Assembly (NCBI GenBank): GCA_900545035.1
Contig: UQXM01000097.1
Coordinates: 1-7,024 of the forward strand
DNA: 7,024 nt
Source of the DNA: an uncultured Fusobacterium sp.
GTDB lineage: Bacteria > Fusobacteriota > Fusobacteriia > Fusobacteriales > Fusobacteriaceae
Direction of reading: 5' to 3'
The position numbers and the translations under genes are program-made. This document shows, piece by piece, positions 1 to 5,863 of this stretch (its first letter is position 1; each line of letters opens with the position of its first letter). A model generated the notes under the pieces. It was not told the origin of the DNA, did no database searches, and was given only the letters and a program-made list of their open reading frames with translations.

Positions 1-56
1 AGAACAAACCAAAAGAGAAGTATAAAAAATACAATTGGAAAATTTCTAACTTAATA

Positions 57-109
57 ATTTTACTAAAATATTTTCTGCTTATTCCTCTCTTTTGTTTTAC
101 CTAGTAAAA
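57..109. promoter_or_regulatory. Pair of operator-like palindromes upstream of the ROK regulator
   Basis: Two perfect inverted repeats of related sequence lie in the leader. ATTTTA-C-TAAAAT is at 57-69 and TTTTAC-CTA-GTAAAA is at 95-109, so both present TTTTA and TAAAA half-sites with different central spacing. A weak -10-like hexamer TATATT at 111-116 follows the second palindrome directly, so a protein bound there would cover a promoter. ROK regulators are known to bind AT-rich palindromes, often near their own genes. That these are its operators is inference; in AT-rich DNA short A/T palindromes also arise by chance. Confidence 0.35.
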
Positions 110-123
110 TTATATTCGCTTTT

Positions 124-145
124 AAGGCTTTTGTCAAGCTTTTTT
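124..145 (+). terminator. Weak hairpin plus T-run in the ROK leader
   Basis: AAGGCTT (124-130) can pair with AAGCTTT (136-142) around a five-base loop, giving a seven-pair stem with one G-U pair, and the run of T continues to 145. It could be a weak intrinsic terminator for a gene ending left of the window, or an attenuator-like element ahead of the ROK gene. The stem has only two G-C pairs, so it may mean nothing. Confidence 0.2.
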
Positions 146-168
146 AAATTTCTTTTAGGAGGACAGGT

Positions 169-1341
169 ATGAACAACACCACAAACAATAAAAATATATC
201 TAATCTTCTTAGATATATCAATGCTCATGGAGGAGCCTCGAAGCTGGAACTGGCAGAAAATTTAAATCTTTCTCCCGCTTCCCTGACAAAAATTTCCAAA
301 AAATTAACTGCGGAAAACATTCTTTACGAAGAGGAGAGAGTGGAAAAAAATAAAAGGAAAAAAACAGATTTGGTAATTAATTATGATAAATTTAAATTTA
401 TCGGAATTGATTTGAGAAGAGAGAACACTACTGTTGTTTTTACAAATATCAATCTGGAAATATCTCATGCATTTTCTCGGCAGAACAGCCCTACAATAAA
501 ATGTGCAAAAGAATTTTTTGAAGAGATGTTTCAGAATATCAAAGATGTTATAGAAGAAAATAAAATAAATATAAAAGAAATTTTGGGAATGGGAATAGCA
601 ATAAATATTTCAGAATTTCATACTGTATACTATAATTATCAGTTCTTGGATGATGTGAGTCATGATTTGATAAAGGAACTGGCAGGAAAATATTTTTCAT
701 TTCCGCTGATTATTGATACGGAAATAAGAGCATTATCTTTATATCAGACTTTTATAAATCCGAATATACGAAATTTTTTCTTTATGAAATACAATAATCT
801 TATTGACGGAAGTATTATAGAAAATAATCAGCTGATAAGACCTGTTATTGATTTTAATAACAAACTGGGTCTTAATCATGTGGTGATAGAGCCAAATTCA
901 GAGCAGTTTTGTGATACCTGCAAGAGAAGAGGCTGTATTGAAACAATGATTTCAAGCACAAGCATAATAGGGCAGCTGAAAGAAAAATATCAGGCTTTTC
1001 CTGAAGTGATAAAGGAATACAGCAGCAGAGGATTTGATTATCTTGTGGAAAGAGCCGATATGGGTGAAGTGGAGGAGTGTCTGATTCTTAAAAAAATAGC
1101 AAATTATACAGCTCTTCTTATTTTAAATATTGATGCAATTTTTTCACTGGATAATTTCGTTGTATCGGGAAAACTTTTTAAAAGTCCGATTTTTAACAAT
1201 TATTTGAGAATATCTTTACAGAATTATCAGCTGACACCAATCAGAGAAAGATTTATAATAAGCAAAATAGAAGAGGAAAAGGAATTTCTGGCATCAGCCT
1301 ATCTGCCGATAAATTATTTATTTTATAACTATAACTTTTAA
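169..1341 (+). CDS. ROK-family transcriptional regulator (NagC/XylR type)
   Basis: A 390-residue protein of the usual length for DNA-binding ROK proteins. Residues about 10-60 form a winged helix-turn-helix with the recognition region near 35-47. The ROK actin-like fold follows: GIDLRRENTT (79-88) sits where kinases have the first phosphate loop, IIDTEIRAL (181-189) keeps the aspartate of the usual NDAN motif, and H237 with C248, C251, C256 and E258 forms the zinc-site region. The glycine-rich GTGIG-type ATP segment is replaced by KYNNLIDGS (207-215), so sugar kinase activity is unlikely and a repressor or activator sensing a sugar or sugar phosphate is favoured. The start is fixed by AGGAGGA at 157-163, five bases before ATG. 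It is followed after 93 bases by the DJ-1 gene on the same strand, with no clear terminator between them. The ligand cannot be read from the sequence, and target genes may lie left of the window. Confidence 0.88.
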   Translation: MNNTTNNKNISNLLRYINAHGGASKLELAENLNLSPASLTKISKKLTAENILYEEERVEKNKRKKTDLVINYDKFKFIGIDLRRENTTVVFTNINLEISHAFSRQNSPTIKCAKEFFEEMFQNIKDVIEENKINIKEILGMGIAINISEFHTVYYNYQFLDDVSHDLIKELAGKYFSFPLIIDTEIRALSLYQTFINPNIRNFFFMKYNNLIDGSIIENNQLIRPVIDFNNKLGLNHVVIEPNSEQFCDTCKRRGCIETMISSTSIIGQLKEKYQAFPEVIKEYSSRGFDYLVERADMGEVEECLILKKIANYTALLILNIDAIFSLDNFVVSGKLFKSPIFNNYLRISLQNYQLTPIRERFIISKIEEEKEFLASAYLPINYLFYNYNF

Positions 1342-1352
1342 AGAATTTGCAG

Positions 1353-1412
1353 TATAATTAATATAGTAATTTTTCATATGGTTGACACGGCATTTAAACA
1401 ACAGGGTAGATT
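1353..1412 (+). promoter_or_regulatory. Possible promoter(s) for the DJ-1 gene
   Basis: The gap after the ROK gene contains two promoter fragments. A perfect -10 hexamer TATAAT at 1353-1358 has only a poor -35 partner (TATAAC, 1330-1335). A perfect -35 hexamer TTGACA at 1382-1387 has only a poor -10 partner (TAGATT at 1407-1412, 19-base spacer). Neither pair is convincing alone, so either could serve as an independent start or the gene may be read through from the ROK promoter. Confidence 0.3.
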
Positions 1413-1422
1413 TAAGATTTGC

Positions 1423-1430
1423 AAAGGAGG
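1423..1430 (+). promoter_or_regulatory. Ribosome binding site that fixes the DJ-1 start
   Basis: AAAGGAGG lies four bases before the ATG at 1435. The longer in-frame alternative ATG at 1378 has no Shine-Dalgarno sequence before it and would add 19 residues with no resemblance to the family, so 1435 is the start. Confidence 0.85.
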
Positions 1431-1434
1431 AATT

Positions 1435-1974
1435 ATGAAAAAAGTATATGTTTTACTGGCAGAGGGATTTGAACTTTTGGAAGCAGCAGCTCCTATTGAT
1501 GTAATGAGAAGAGCTGGAATAAAAGTAGTAACACTTTCTCTTAATAAAACTCTTGAGGTAAATTCGGCTCAGGATGTAATGGTTAAGGCTGACGATATGT
1601 TTGGAGATTATAAAGATGCAGACGGAATTTTTCTTCCGGGAGGATATTCCGGATATGAAAATCTTTTTAAATCAGATGAAGCAATGGCTCTTACAAAATA
1701 TTATCTGGATAACAATAAACTTGTAGCGGCTATCTGCGGAGCTCCTTCATCAATCGGAAGAAGAAGAATGATTGACGGAAGAAATATAACACTTCATTTT
1801 TCCACTCACGAACTTGTAAAAGATTTCTGCAATATTGTCGATGCACCTATCGTTAAGGACGGAAATCTTATAACAGCCAGCGGTTCGGGATATTCTCAGG
1901 CTCTTGGTTTTGCAATCCTTGAATATCTTGCTCCTGAAACTATTGAAAAAGTAAAAAAAGGAATGACACTATAA
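1435..1974 (+). CDS. DJ-1/PfpI (ThiJ) family protein
   Basis: A 179-residue single-domain protein of typical DJ-1 length, probably cytoplasmic as no signal peptide is visible. The N-terminus MKKVYVLLAEGFELLEA starts the first strand and carries E16, matching the conserved glutamate that hydrogen-bonds the reactive cysteine. PIDVMRRAGIKV (20-31) closely matches the same stretch of human DJ-1. FLPGG (66-70) is the family's conserved turn, C101 in AAICGAP is the nucleophile-elbow cysteine, and H121 occupies the DJ-1 histidine position. KDGNLITASGSG (141-152) is the usual C-terminal motif. Family members include deglycase or glyoxalase-like enzymes, chaperones, proteases and redox sensors, and the sequence does not decide among them. 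It lies downstream of the ROK regulator on the same strand and ends just before a strong terminator. Confidence 0.9.
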   Translation: MKKVYVLLAEGFELLEAAAPIDVMRRAGIKVVTLSLNKTLEVNSAQDVMVKADDMFGDYKDADGIFLPGGYSGYENLFKSDEAMALTKYYLDNNKLVAAICGAPSSIGRRRMIDGRNITLHFSTHELVKDFCNIVDAPIVKDGNLITASGSGYSQALGFAILEYLAPETIEKVKKGMTL

Positions 1975-2000
1975 AATAAAAAATCAGAATACAAATTATA

Positions 2001-2030
2001 AAAATCCGCTGTATTATACAGCGGATTTTT
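2001..2030. terminator. Bidirectional intrinsic terminator between convergent genes
   Basis: AAAATCCGCTGTA (2001-2013) and TACAGCGGATTTT (2017-2029) are perfect 13-base complements around TTA. The GC-containing core is flanked by an A-run on the left and a T-run on the right (2026-2030), so it can act in both directions. It lies between the DJ-1 gene ending at 1974 and the isomerase gene ending at 2046, and should stop both transcripts. Confidence 0.9.
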
Positions 2031-2045
2031 ATTGATTTAATTATT

Positions 2046-2888
2046 TTATAATGAAAATTCATCAAGCTCTTCTTCAAAAGCTTTTTCTTCGGCTTTTGCA
2101 GCTTTGTGTTCTTTCCATTTTTTTTCAGTAGCTCTTATAAATCTTGGGATAAATCCTTCTCTTTCCTCTTTCACTTCTTTTGTTTGAGGAGTGTAGATTT
2201 TTTCAAGTTCGCTTCTGTATTCCTGTACTTCTGCACCATATTCAGAAAGGTCTTTTACAGGATATTTTTTCAGATTTGGATAATTTTTATCAAGTTCTTT
2301 GTTCCATTCATCCACTCTCTCTTTGTTAAGTGAAAGAAGAAGATCAGCATGTCCTGTAATTCTTATTTCTTTTATGACATCGCCTTTTTCAAGTTTTTTA
2401 ATTCTGTCATAATCTCCCTGAGTTACATATTCTCCAAGAACTGTAAATCTTTTGTTCAGATAATCTGCAGGATAATATGTAATAAAAAATTGTGAACCTG
2501 CTGTATTTGCTCTTTCCATATTTGCCATAGCAAGCATTCCCGGCTGATAGAAATCAAGCCAGTCAACAGTTTCGTCTTCAAGACTGTATCCCGGAGTTCC
2601 GTATCCTGATGCTGTAGGATCTCCTCCCTGAATAAGAATATCAACTTGTCTGTGGAAAACAGTGTTATTATAATATCCTCTTAAAGCAAGGTTTACAAAG
2701 TTTGCAACATTTATCGGAGCAGCTTCGGGATAAAGATAAAATTCTATATCTCCTTGAGAAGTAACGAAAGTGGCTCTGATATCATTATATTTTGTTAAAT
2801 CTGCATTGTTTTTTCTTCCGAAGAACGAGCATCCTCCAAGAATAAACAGTATCATAACCGCTGTCAGCAGTTTAAAATATTTTTTCAT
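2046..2888 (-). CDS. Cyclophilin-type peptidyl-prolyl isomerase lipoprotein
   Basis: A 280-residue predicted lipoprotein. Residues 1-20 are a signal peptide with lipobox LGGC, giving lipidated C20 and anchoring outside the cytoplasmic membrane. Residues about 36-180 form a cyclophilin domain that would catalyse proline cis-trans isomerisation in exported proteins: FHR (78-80) contains the catalytic arginine, QGGDPT (87-92) the conserved glutamine, MANMERANTAGSQFF (121-135) the substrate-binding strand, and FTVLGEY (148-154) the usual VFG segment. The loop between R80 and Q87 is one residue shorter than usual and lacks the common P-G-F or D-F. The CypA W121 and H126 positions are tyrosine and phenylalanine. 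Residues 181-280 are a highly charged, probably helical extension. GGAGGG (complement of 2895-2900) precedes ATG. It lies 67 bases after potC with no clear promoter or terminator between, so co-transcription with potABC is possible. Confidence 0.9.
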   Translation of the reverse strand: MKKYFKLLTAVMILFILGGCSFFGRKNNADLTKYNDIRATFVTSQGDIEFYLYPEAAPINVANFVNLALRGYYNNTVFHRQVDILIQGGDPTASGYGTPGYSLEDETVDWLDFYQPGMLAMANMERANTAGSQFFITYYPADYLNKRFTVLGEYVTQGDYDRIKKLEKGDVIKEIRITGHADLLLSLNKERVDEWNKELDKNYPNLKKYPVKDLSEYGAEVQEYRSELEKIYTPQTKEVKEEREGFIPRFIRATEKKWKEHKAAKAEEKAFEEELDEFSL

Positions 2889-2955
2889 AAAATTCCCTCC
2901 AAAATGTAATATGTAATTATTTCTTTTTGACTGTATTGAAGCTCGTATTGTCTAT

Positions 2956-3729
2956 CTATTTCAAAAAATATTTTTGAAGTTTTGTTGTAGAGAGAGTAAG
3001 AACTGTTGCAAAAGCTATAAACAATACAGATAAAGCATTTATAACAGGAGATATTCCCAGTCTTATCATTGAGTAAATTCTAAGAGGCAGTGTTGACGAA
3101 CCGGGTCCCGCCACAAAGAATGTTGCCACAAAATCATCAAAAGACAGAGTAAGAGCAATTAAAAATCCGGAAACAATAGCAGGCATAAGCATAGGAATAA
3201 TTACTTTTTTTAATGTCTGCATCTCTGTTGCTCCCAAATCATAGGCAGCTTCCACCACAGAATAATCTATTTCGGCAAGTCTTGAAAGCACAATAAACAG
3301 AACAAACGGTATATTAAAAGTAGTATGCACTATAAATATACTTGCAAGTCCCAGCTCAAGCTTTACTGTAACGAAAAGTATCAGAAGAGATACTCCCATA
3401 ATAATATCGGGAACTATAAGAGGAAGATATCCTATTACAGCCAGATATTTTTTATATCTGAAATTGTACCAGTGAAGTCCGATTGCTCCCAGTGTTCCCA
3501 AAGTTGTGGAAAGCAGTCCTGAAAAAGCAGCTATAAAAATACTGTATTTGAAAGCTCTCCATATTTCATCCGAATACATAAAAAGTTCTTTATACCATTT
3601 CAACGAAAATCCGTTCCACACCATAGCTTTGTTGTCATTGAACGAATAAATCACAAGGACAACCAGCGGAAGATAGAAGAAAATCATGGAAAGTACAAAG
3701 AAAAATAATGAAGTTCTTCTTTTATTCAT
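2956..3729 (-). CDS. potC: Spermidine/putrescine-type ABC transporter permease PotC
   Basis: A 257-residue inner-membrane permease with about six hydrophobic segments (near 9-30, 62-86, 96-120, 128-150, 182-205, 230-247). The cytoplasmic EAA loop that docks with the ATPase is at 160-182 (EAAYDLGA, then IIPMLMP). LSFDDFVATFFVAGPG and TLPLRIYS (196-220) are characteristic of PotC. It should pair with PotB to form the channel of the importer. The start is set at the ATG of 3727-3729, because AGGTGG (complement of 3735-3740) lies five bases upstream; a longer frame opening at 3783 adds a basic stretch inside potB with no support. It overlaps the potB end by eight bases, so translation is probably coupled. 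No binding-protein domain is fused to its C-terminus. Related permeases for other small cations or phosphonates look similar, so polyamine specificity is likely but not proven. Confidence 0.93.
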   Translation of the reverse strand: MNKRRTSLFFFVLSMIFFYLPLVVLVIYSFNDNKAMVWNGFSLKWYKELFMYSDEIWRAFKYSIFIAAFSGLLSTTLGTLGAIGLHWYNFRYKKYLAVIGYLPLIVPDIIMGVSLLILFVTVKLELGLASIFIVHTTFNIPFVLFIVLSRLAEIDYSVVEAAYDLGATEMQTLKKVIIPMLMPAIVSGFLIALTLSFDDFVATFFVAGPGSSTLPLRIYSMIRLGISPVINALSVLFIAFATVLTLSTTKLQKYFLK

Positions 3730-4579
3730 CGTTTCCACCTCTCTTCTCTTTCTTTTGTTTTTTATCGGCAATAATAAATCCAAACATTATTATTGTTGTG
3801 ATTATAATAAGAACTGATGAAATTGTGGAAGCCATAGGCCAGTTTCTTGTCTCTGTCAAATGTCTTGCTATAACATTTCCAAGGAAAATGGAATTTGCTC
3901 CTCCCACAAGCTTCGGTACAACATAAGAACCAAGCATAGGAACAAATGTAAAAATTCCCGCAGTTATAATTCCGTTTTTTATATTGGGAATAAAAACTTT
4001 AAAGAATGCCTGTCTGTTTGTTGCTCCCAAATCTCTTGCAGCCTCAATAAGTGAAAAATCAAATTTTTCTATTGTGGAATAAAGAGGCAGTATTGCAAAA
4101 GGCAGACTTGTATATACGGAAATTACTATGACAGCTCCTGTATTATATAAAAATTGTATCGGTTCATTAATAATTCCTATTTTTAAAAGCACAGAATTTA
4201 TAAATCCGTTATTTCCCAAAATTGCCATCCAAGCATATATTCTTATCAAAAAATTTGTCCAGAAAGGAATAATGATAAGATAAATATATTTTTCCCTGTG
4301 TTTTGAACGAACAATAAAATACGCAGTAGGCACAGCAACAATAAGAGTGAATATTGTTACCACAATTCCCATAAGAAGAGTTTTGTACACAATTTTCAAA
4401 AACATAGGATTGGCAAAAATTCTGAATGTTTCCAGAGAAAACTCGAGCTCCACTCCTCCGTAAATTCCTTTTTTCAAAAAAGAATATACAAGAACTATTC
4501 CCATAGGAATAAGAAAGAAAACAGTCAGCCATATTGTGATCGGTAAAGTATAATATATTCCTCTTCTATCTGTTTTCAT
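3722..4579 (-). CDS. potB: Spermidine/putrescine-type ABC transporter permease PotB
   Basis: A 285-residue inner-membrane permease, the usual PotB length, with about six membrane segments (first near 10-33, last near 253-271) and a very charged C-terminal tail (KKQKKEKR, 273-280). PFWTNFLIRIYAWMAIL (105-121) is close to the PotB signature, and the EAA loop is at 179-200 (EAARDLGA, then VFIPNI), the contact to PotA. FVPMLGSYVVPKLVGG (212-227) also matches the family. Its ATG lies inside the end of potA (14-base overlap) and GAGGT (complement of 4588-4592) is eight bases upstream. The RGG codons near its end also supply the ribosome binding site of potC. Together with PotC it forms the membrane pore of the importer. 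Confidence 0.94.
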   Translation of the reverse strand: MKTDRRGIYYTLPITIWLTVFFLIPMGIVLVYSFLKKGIYGGVELEFSLETFRIFANPMFLKIVYKTLLMGIVVTIFTLIVAVPTAYFIVRSKHREKYIYLIIIPFWTNFLIRIYAWMAILGNNGFINSVLLKIGIINEPIQFLYNTGAVIVISVYTSLPFAILPLYSTIEKFDFSLIEAARDLGATNRQAFFKVFIPNIKNGIITAGIFTFVPMLGSYVVPKLVGGANSIFLGNVIARHLTETRNWPMASTISSVLIIITTIIMFGFIIADKKQKKEKRGGNDE

Positions 4580-5696
4580 TTTGTATTACCTCAACAAGAT
4601 AACTGTCTTCAGAGTTCCATGAAATATATGCTTCTTCATCCCAACGAACACTGCTTTCATCATCTTCAAAGAAAATTGCGTGCTGTTTGAAAGCTTTGAA
4701 AAGTAAATCTTTTTCGCCGTTCAGCCATACGAAATATTTACTTTGGAATCCTGTATAAATAACTTCGTCAACATATACTTTTATCACATTATGGATTTTT
4801 CCCAGATTTCTTGGGCTGTTTCTTGTTACTCTGATTTTTTCCGGTCTTATTGATACTTTTACATAATCGCCGATTTTGACCTTTCTGTCCATTTCAAAAC
4901 GGATTTCTCCCACTCTTTCATTTTTCAGAGTGGCACAAGTTTCGCTGTCTATTGAAATAACTTTTCCTTCAATAAAATTGTTTTCCCCAATGAAATCAGC
5001 TACAAACATATCAGCCGGAGATTCGTAAACCTCTGCCGGTGTTCCCACCTGAAGAACATTTCCTTTGTTCATAATGGCTATTCTGTCAGAAATAGAAAGA
5101 GCTTCCTGTTGGTCATGTGTAATAAATATAAATGTAATTCCAACTTCTTCATGAATATTATCCAATTCAATCAAAAGATTTTGTCTAAGTTTTGCATCAA
5201 GAGCTGAAAGAGGTTCGTCAAGAAGCAGAACTTCAGGTTTGTTTACAAGAGCTCTTGCTATTGAAACCCTCTGCTGTTGTCCTCCCGAAAGCTGATTTGG
5301 TTTTTTATCAGCGTGTTCCTCCAAATCTATCATTTTCAGCATTTTTTTTACTTCGCTGTCTATGTAATCAGAACTTTTTTTCTTTATTCTCAGAGGAAAA
5401 GCTATGTTTTCATATACTGTCAGATGTGGGAACAAAGCATATTTCTGAAATATTGTATTTATAGAACGCAGATTTGGCGGCAGTTTTGTAATATCTTTAT
5501 CTCCCAGATACACAACTCCGCTGTCAGGCTCAATAAATCCTGCAAGTATTCTTAATAATGTTGTTTTTCCGCATCCAGACGGACCAAGAATAGAGAAAAA
5601 TTCTCCTGCTTTAATTTCCAAGTTAATATTTTTTAAAACTTGTACTCCATCAAAAGATTTGTTTAAATCTTTAATAATTATGTCTTTTTTTTCCAA
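4566..5696 (-). CDS. potA: Spermidine/putrescine ABC transporter ATP-binding protein PotA
   Basis: A 376-residue ATPase that energises uptake through PotB/PotC at the cytoplasmic face. Motifs are complete: Walker A GPSGCGKTT (38-46), Q-loop Q84 in FQKYALFPHLTVYEN, ABC signature LSGGQ (136-140), Walker B VLLLDEP (156-162) with catalytic E161, D-loop SALD (164-167) and H-loop H194. A TOBE-type C-terminal regulatory domain spans about 240-372, including VSIRPEKI (281-288), as in other PotA and MalK-like ATPases. The start is TTG at 5694-5696, four bases after the strong GGGGGAGGT; no in-frame ATG lies nearby upstream, and the first internal methionine (M119) is beyond Walker A. It is the first gene of the leftward operon and overlaps potB by 14 bases. 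Related ATPases serve iron or phosphonate importers, but the paired PotB and PotC favour polyamines. Confidence 0.95.
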   Translation of the reverse strand: MEKKDIIIKDLNKSFDGVQVLKNINLEIKAGEFFSILGPSGCGKTTLLRILAGFIEPDSGVVYLGDKDITKLPPNLRSINTIFQKYALFPHLTVYENIAFPLRIKKKSSDYIDSEVKKMLKMIDLEEHADKKPNQLSGGQQQRVSIARALVNKPEVLLLDEPLSALDAKLRQNLLIELDNIHEEVGITFIFITHDQQEALSISDRIAIMNKGNVLQVGTPAEVYESPADMFVADFIGENNFIEGKVISIDSETCATLKNERVGEIRFEMDRKVKIGDYVKVSIRPEKIRVTRNSPRNLGKIHNVIKVYVDEVIYTGFQSKYFVWLNGEKDLLFKAFKQHAIFFEDDESSVRWDEEAYISWNSEDSYLVEVIQNENR

Positions 5697-5700
5697 CTCG

Positions 5701-5709
5701 ACCTCCCCC
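5701..5709 (-). promoter_or_regulatory. G-rich ribosome binding site that fixes the potA TTG start
   Basis: Read on the minus strand this is GGGGGAGGT, four bases before TTG at 5696. It stands out as a GC-rich patch in an AT-rich spacer and is the main reason to accept a TTG start. Confidence 0.85.
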
Positions 5710-5735
5710 GGTTTAAAAATTAAAAAATGTATAAC

Positions 5736-5764
5736 ATTATAATTCTATCATATTTGTTTGAGAA
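5736..5764 (-). promoter_or_regulatory. Predicted promoter of the potABC operon
   Basis: On the minus strand there is a perfect -10 hexamer TATAAT (complement of 5736-5741) and a -35-like TTCTCA (complement of 5759-5764, four of six matches) separated by 17 bases. The transcript would start near 5729, giving a leader of only about 30 bases before the TTG codon, too short for a riboswitch. No clear operator is visible. Confidence 0.6.
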
Positions 5765-5800
5765 AATAAATATTTTACTTTTTTTTATGAGAAAGAATTG

Positions 5801-5809
5801 TGATATAAT
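5801..5809 (+). promoter_or_regulatory. Extended -10 promoter of the aminopeptidase gene
   Basis: TGATATAAT is a perfect extended -10 element (TG, one base, TATAAT at 5804-5809). The -35 position at 5781-5786 holds only T's, which fits the weak -35 need of extended -10 promoters. Initiation near 5816 would give a leader of about 48 bases. It is divergent from the potA promoter, with the two -10 boxes about 62 bases apart. Confidence 0.65.
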
Positions 5810-5863
5810 AGGGAAGCAGAATAAATTTAAAGAACTTTCAGAAAAATATAACAGGAGGAATAA

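Noticed and set aside
1..102. Possible end of an upstream rightward gene
   Set aside because: Frame 1 is open to a stop at 52-54 and frame 3 to a stop at 102-104, but the short peptides are not recognisable, so a coding call cannot be supported.
1378..1434. N-terminal extension of the DJ-1 protein from the ATG at 1378
   Set aside because: There is no ribosome binding site before it, the 19 extra residues are unlike the family, and AAAGGAGG directly precedes the ATG at 1435.
2106..2644. Open frames at 2106-2333 (plus) and 2456-2644 (minus)
   Set aside because: Both lie within the cyclophilin gene, are rich in Phe/Ser or lack family features, and have no ribosome binding site.
2960..2978. Inverted repeat TTCAAAAA-ATA-TTTTTGAA at the end of potC as a terminator
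   Set aside because: It is almost entirely A/T, lies within the last codons of potC, and has no GC stem or following T-run, so chance is likely.
3730..3783. N-terminal extension of PotC starting at 3783
   Set aside because: It lies inside potB, adds a basic stretch atypical of PotC, and AGGTGG supports the ATG at 3729.
3325..4054. Plus-strand open frames inside potC and potB
   Set aside because: They are antisense shadows of well-supported membrane protein genes, with no start signals or recognisable products.
4209..4532. 107-codon cysteine-rich open frame on the minus strand
   Set aside because: It overlaps potB in another frame and reads as low-complexity shadow sequence (serine, cysteine, tyrosine and phenylalanine runs); potB is a clear full-length gene.
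5192..5555. Two plus-strand open frames opposite potA
   Set aside because: They are antisense to the conserved ATPase core of potA, overlap each other in different frames and have no ribosome binding site.
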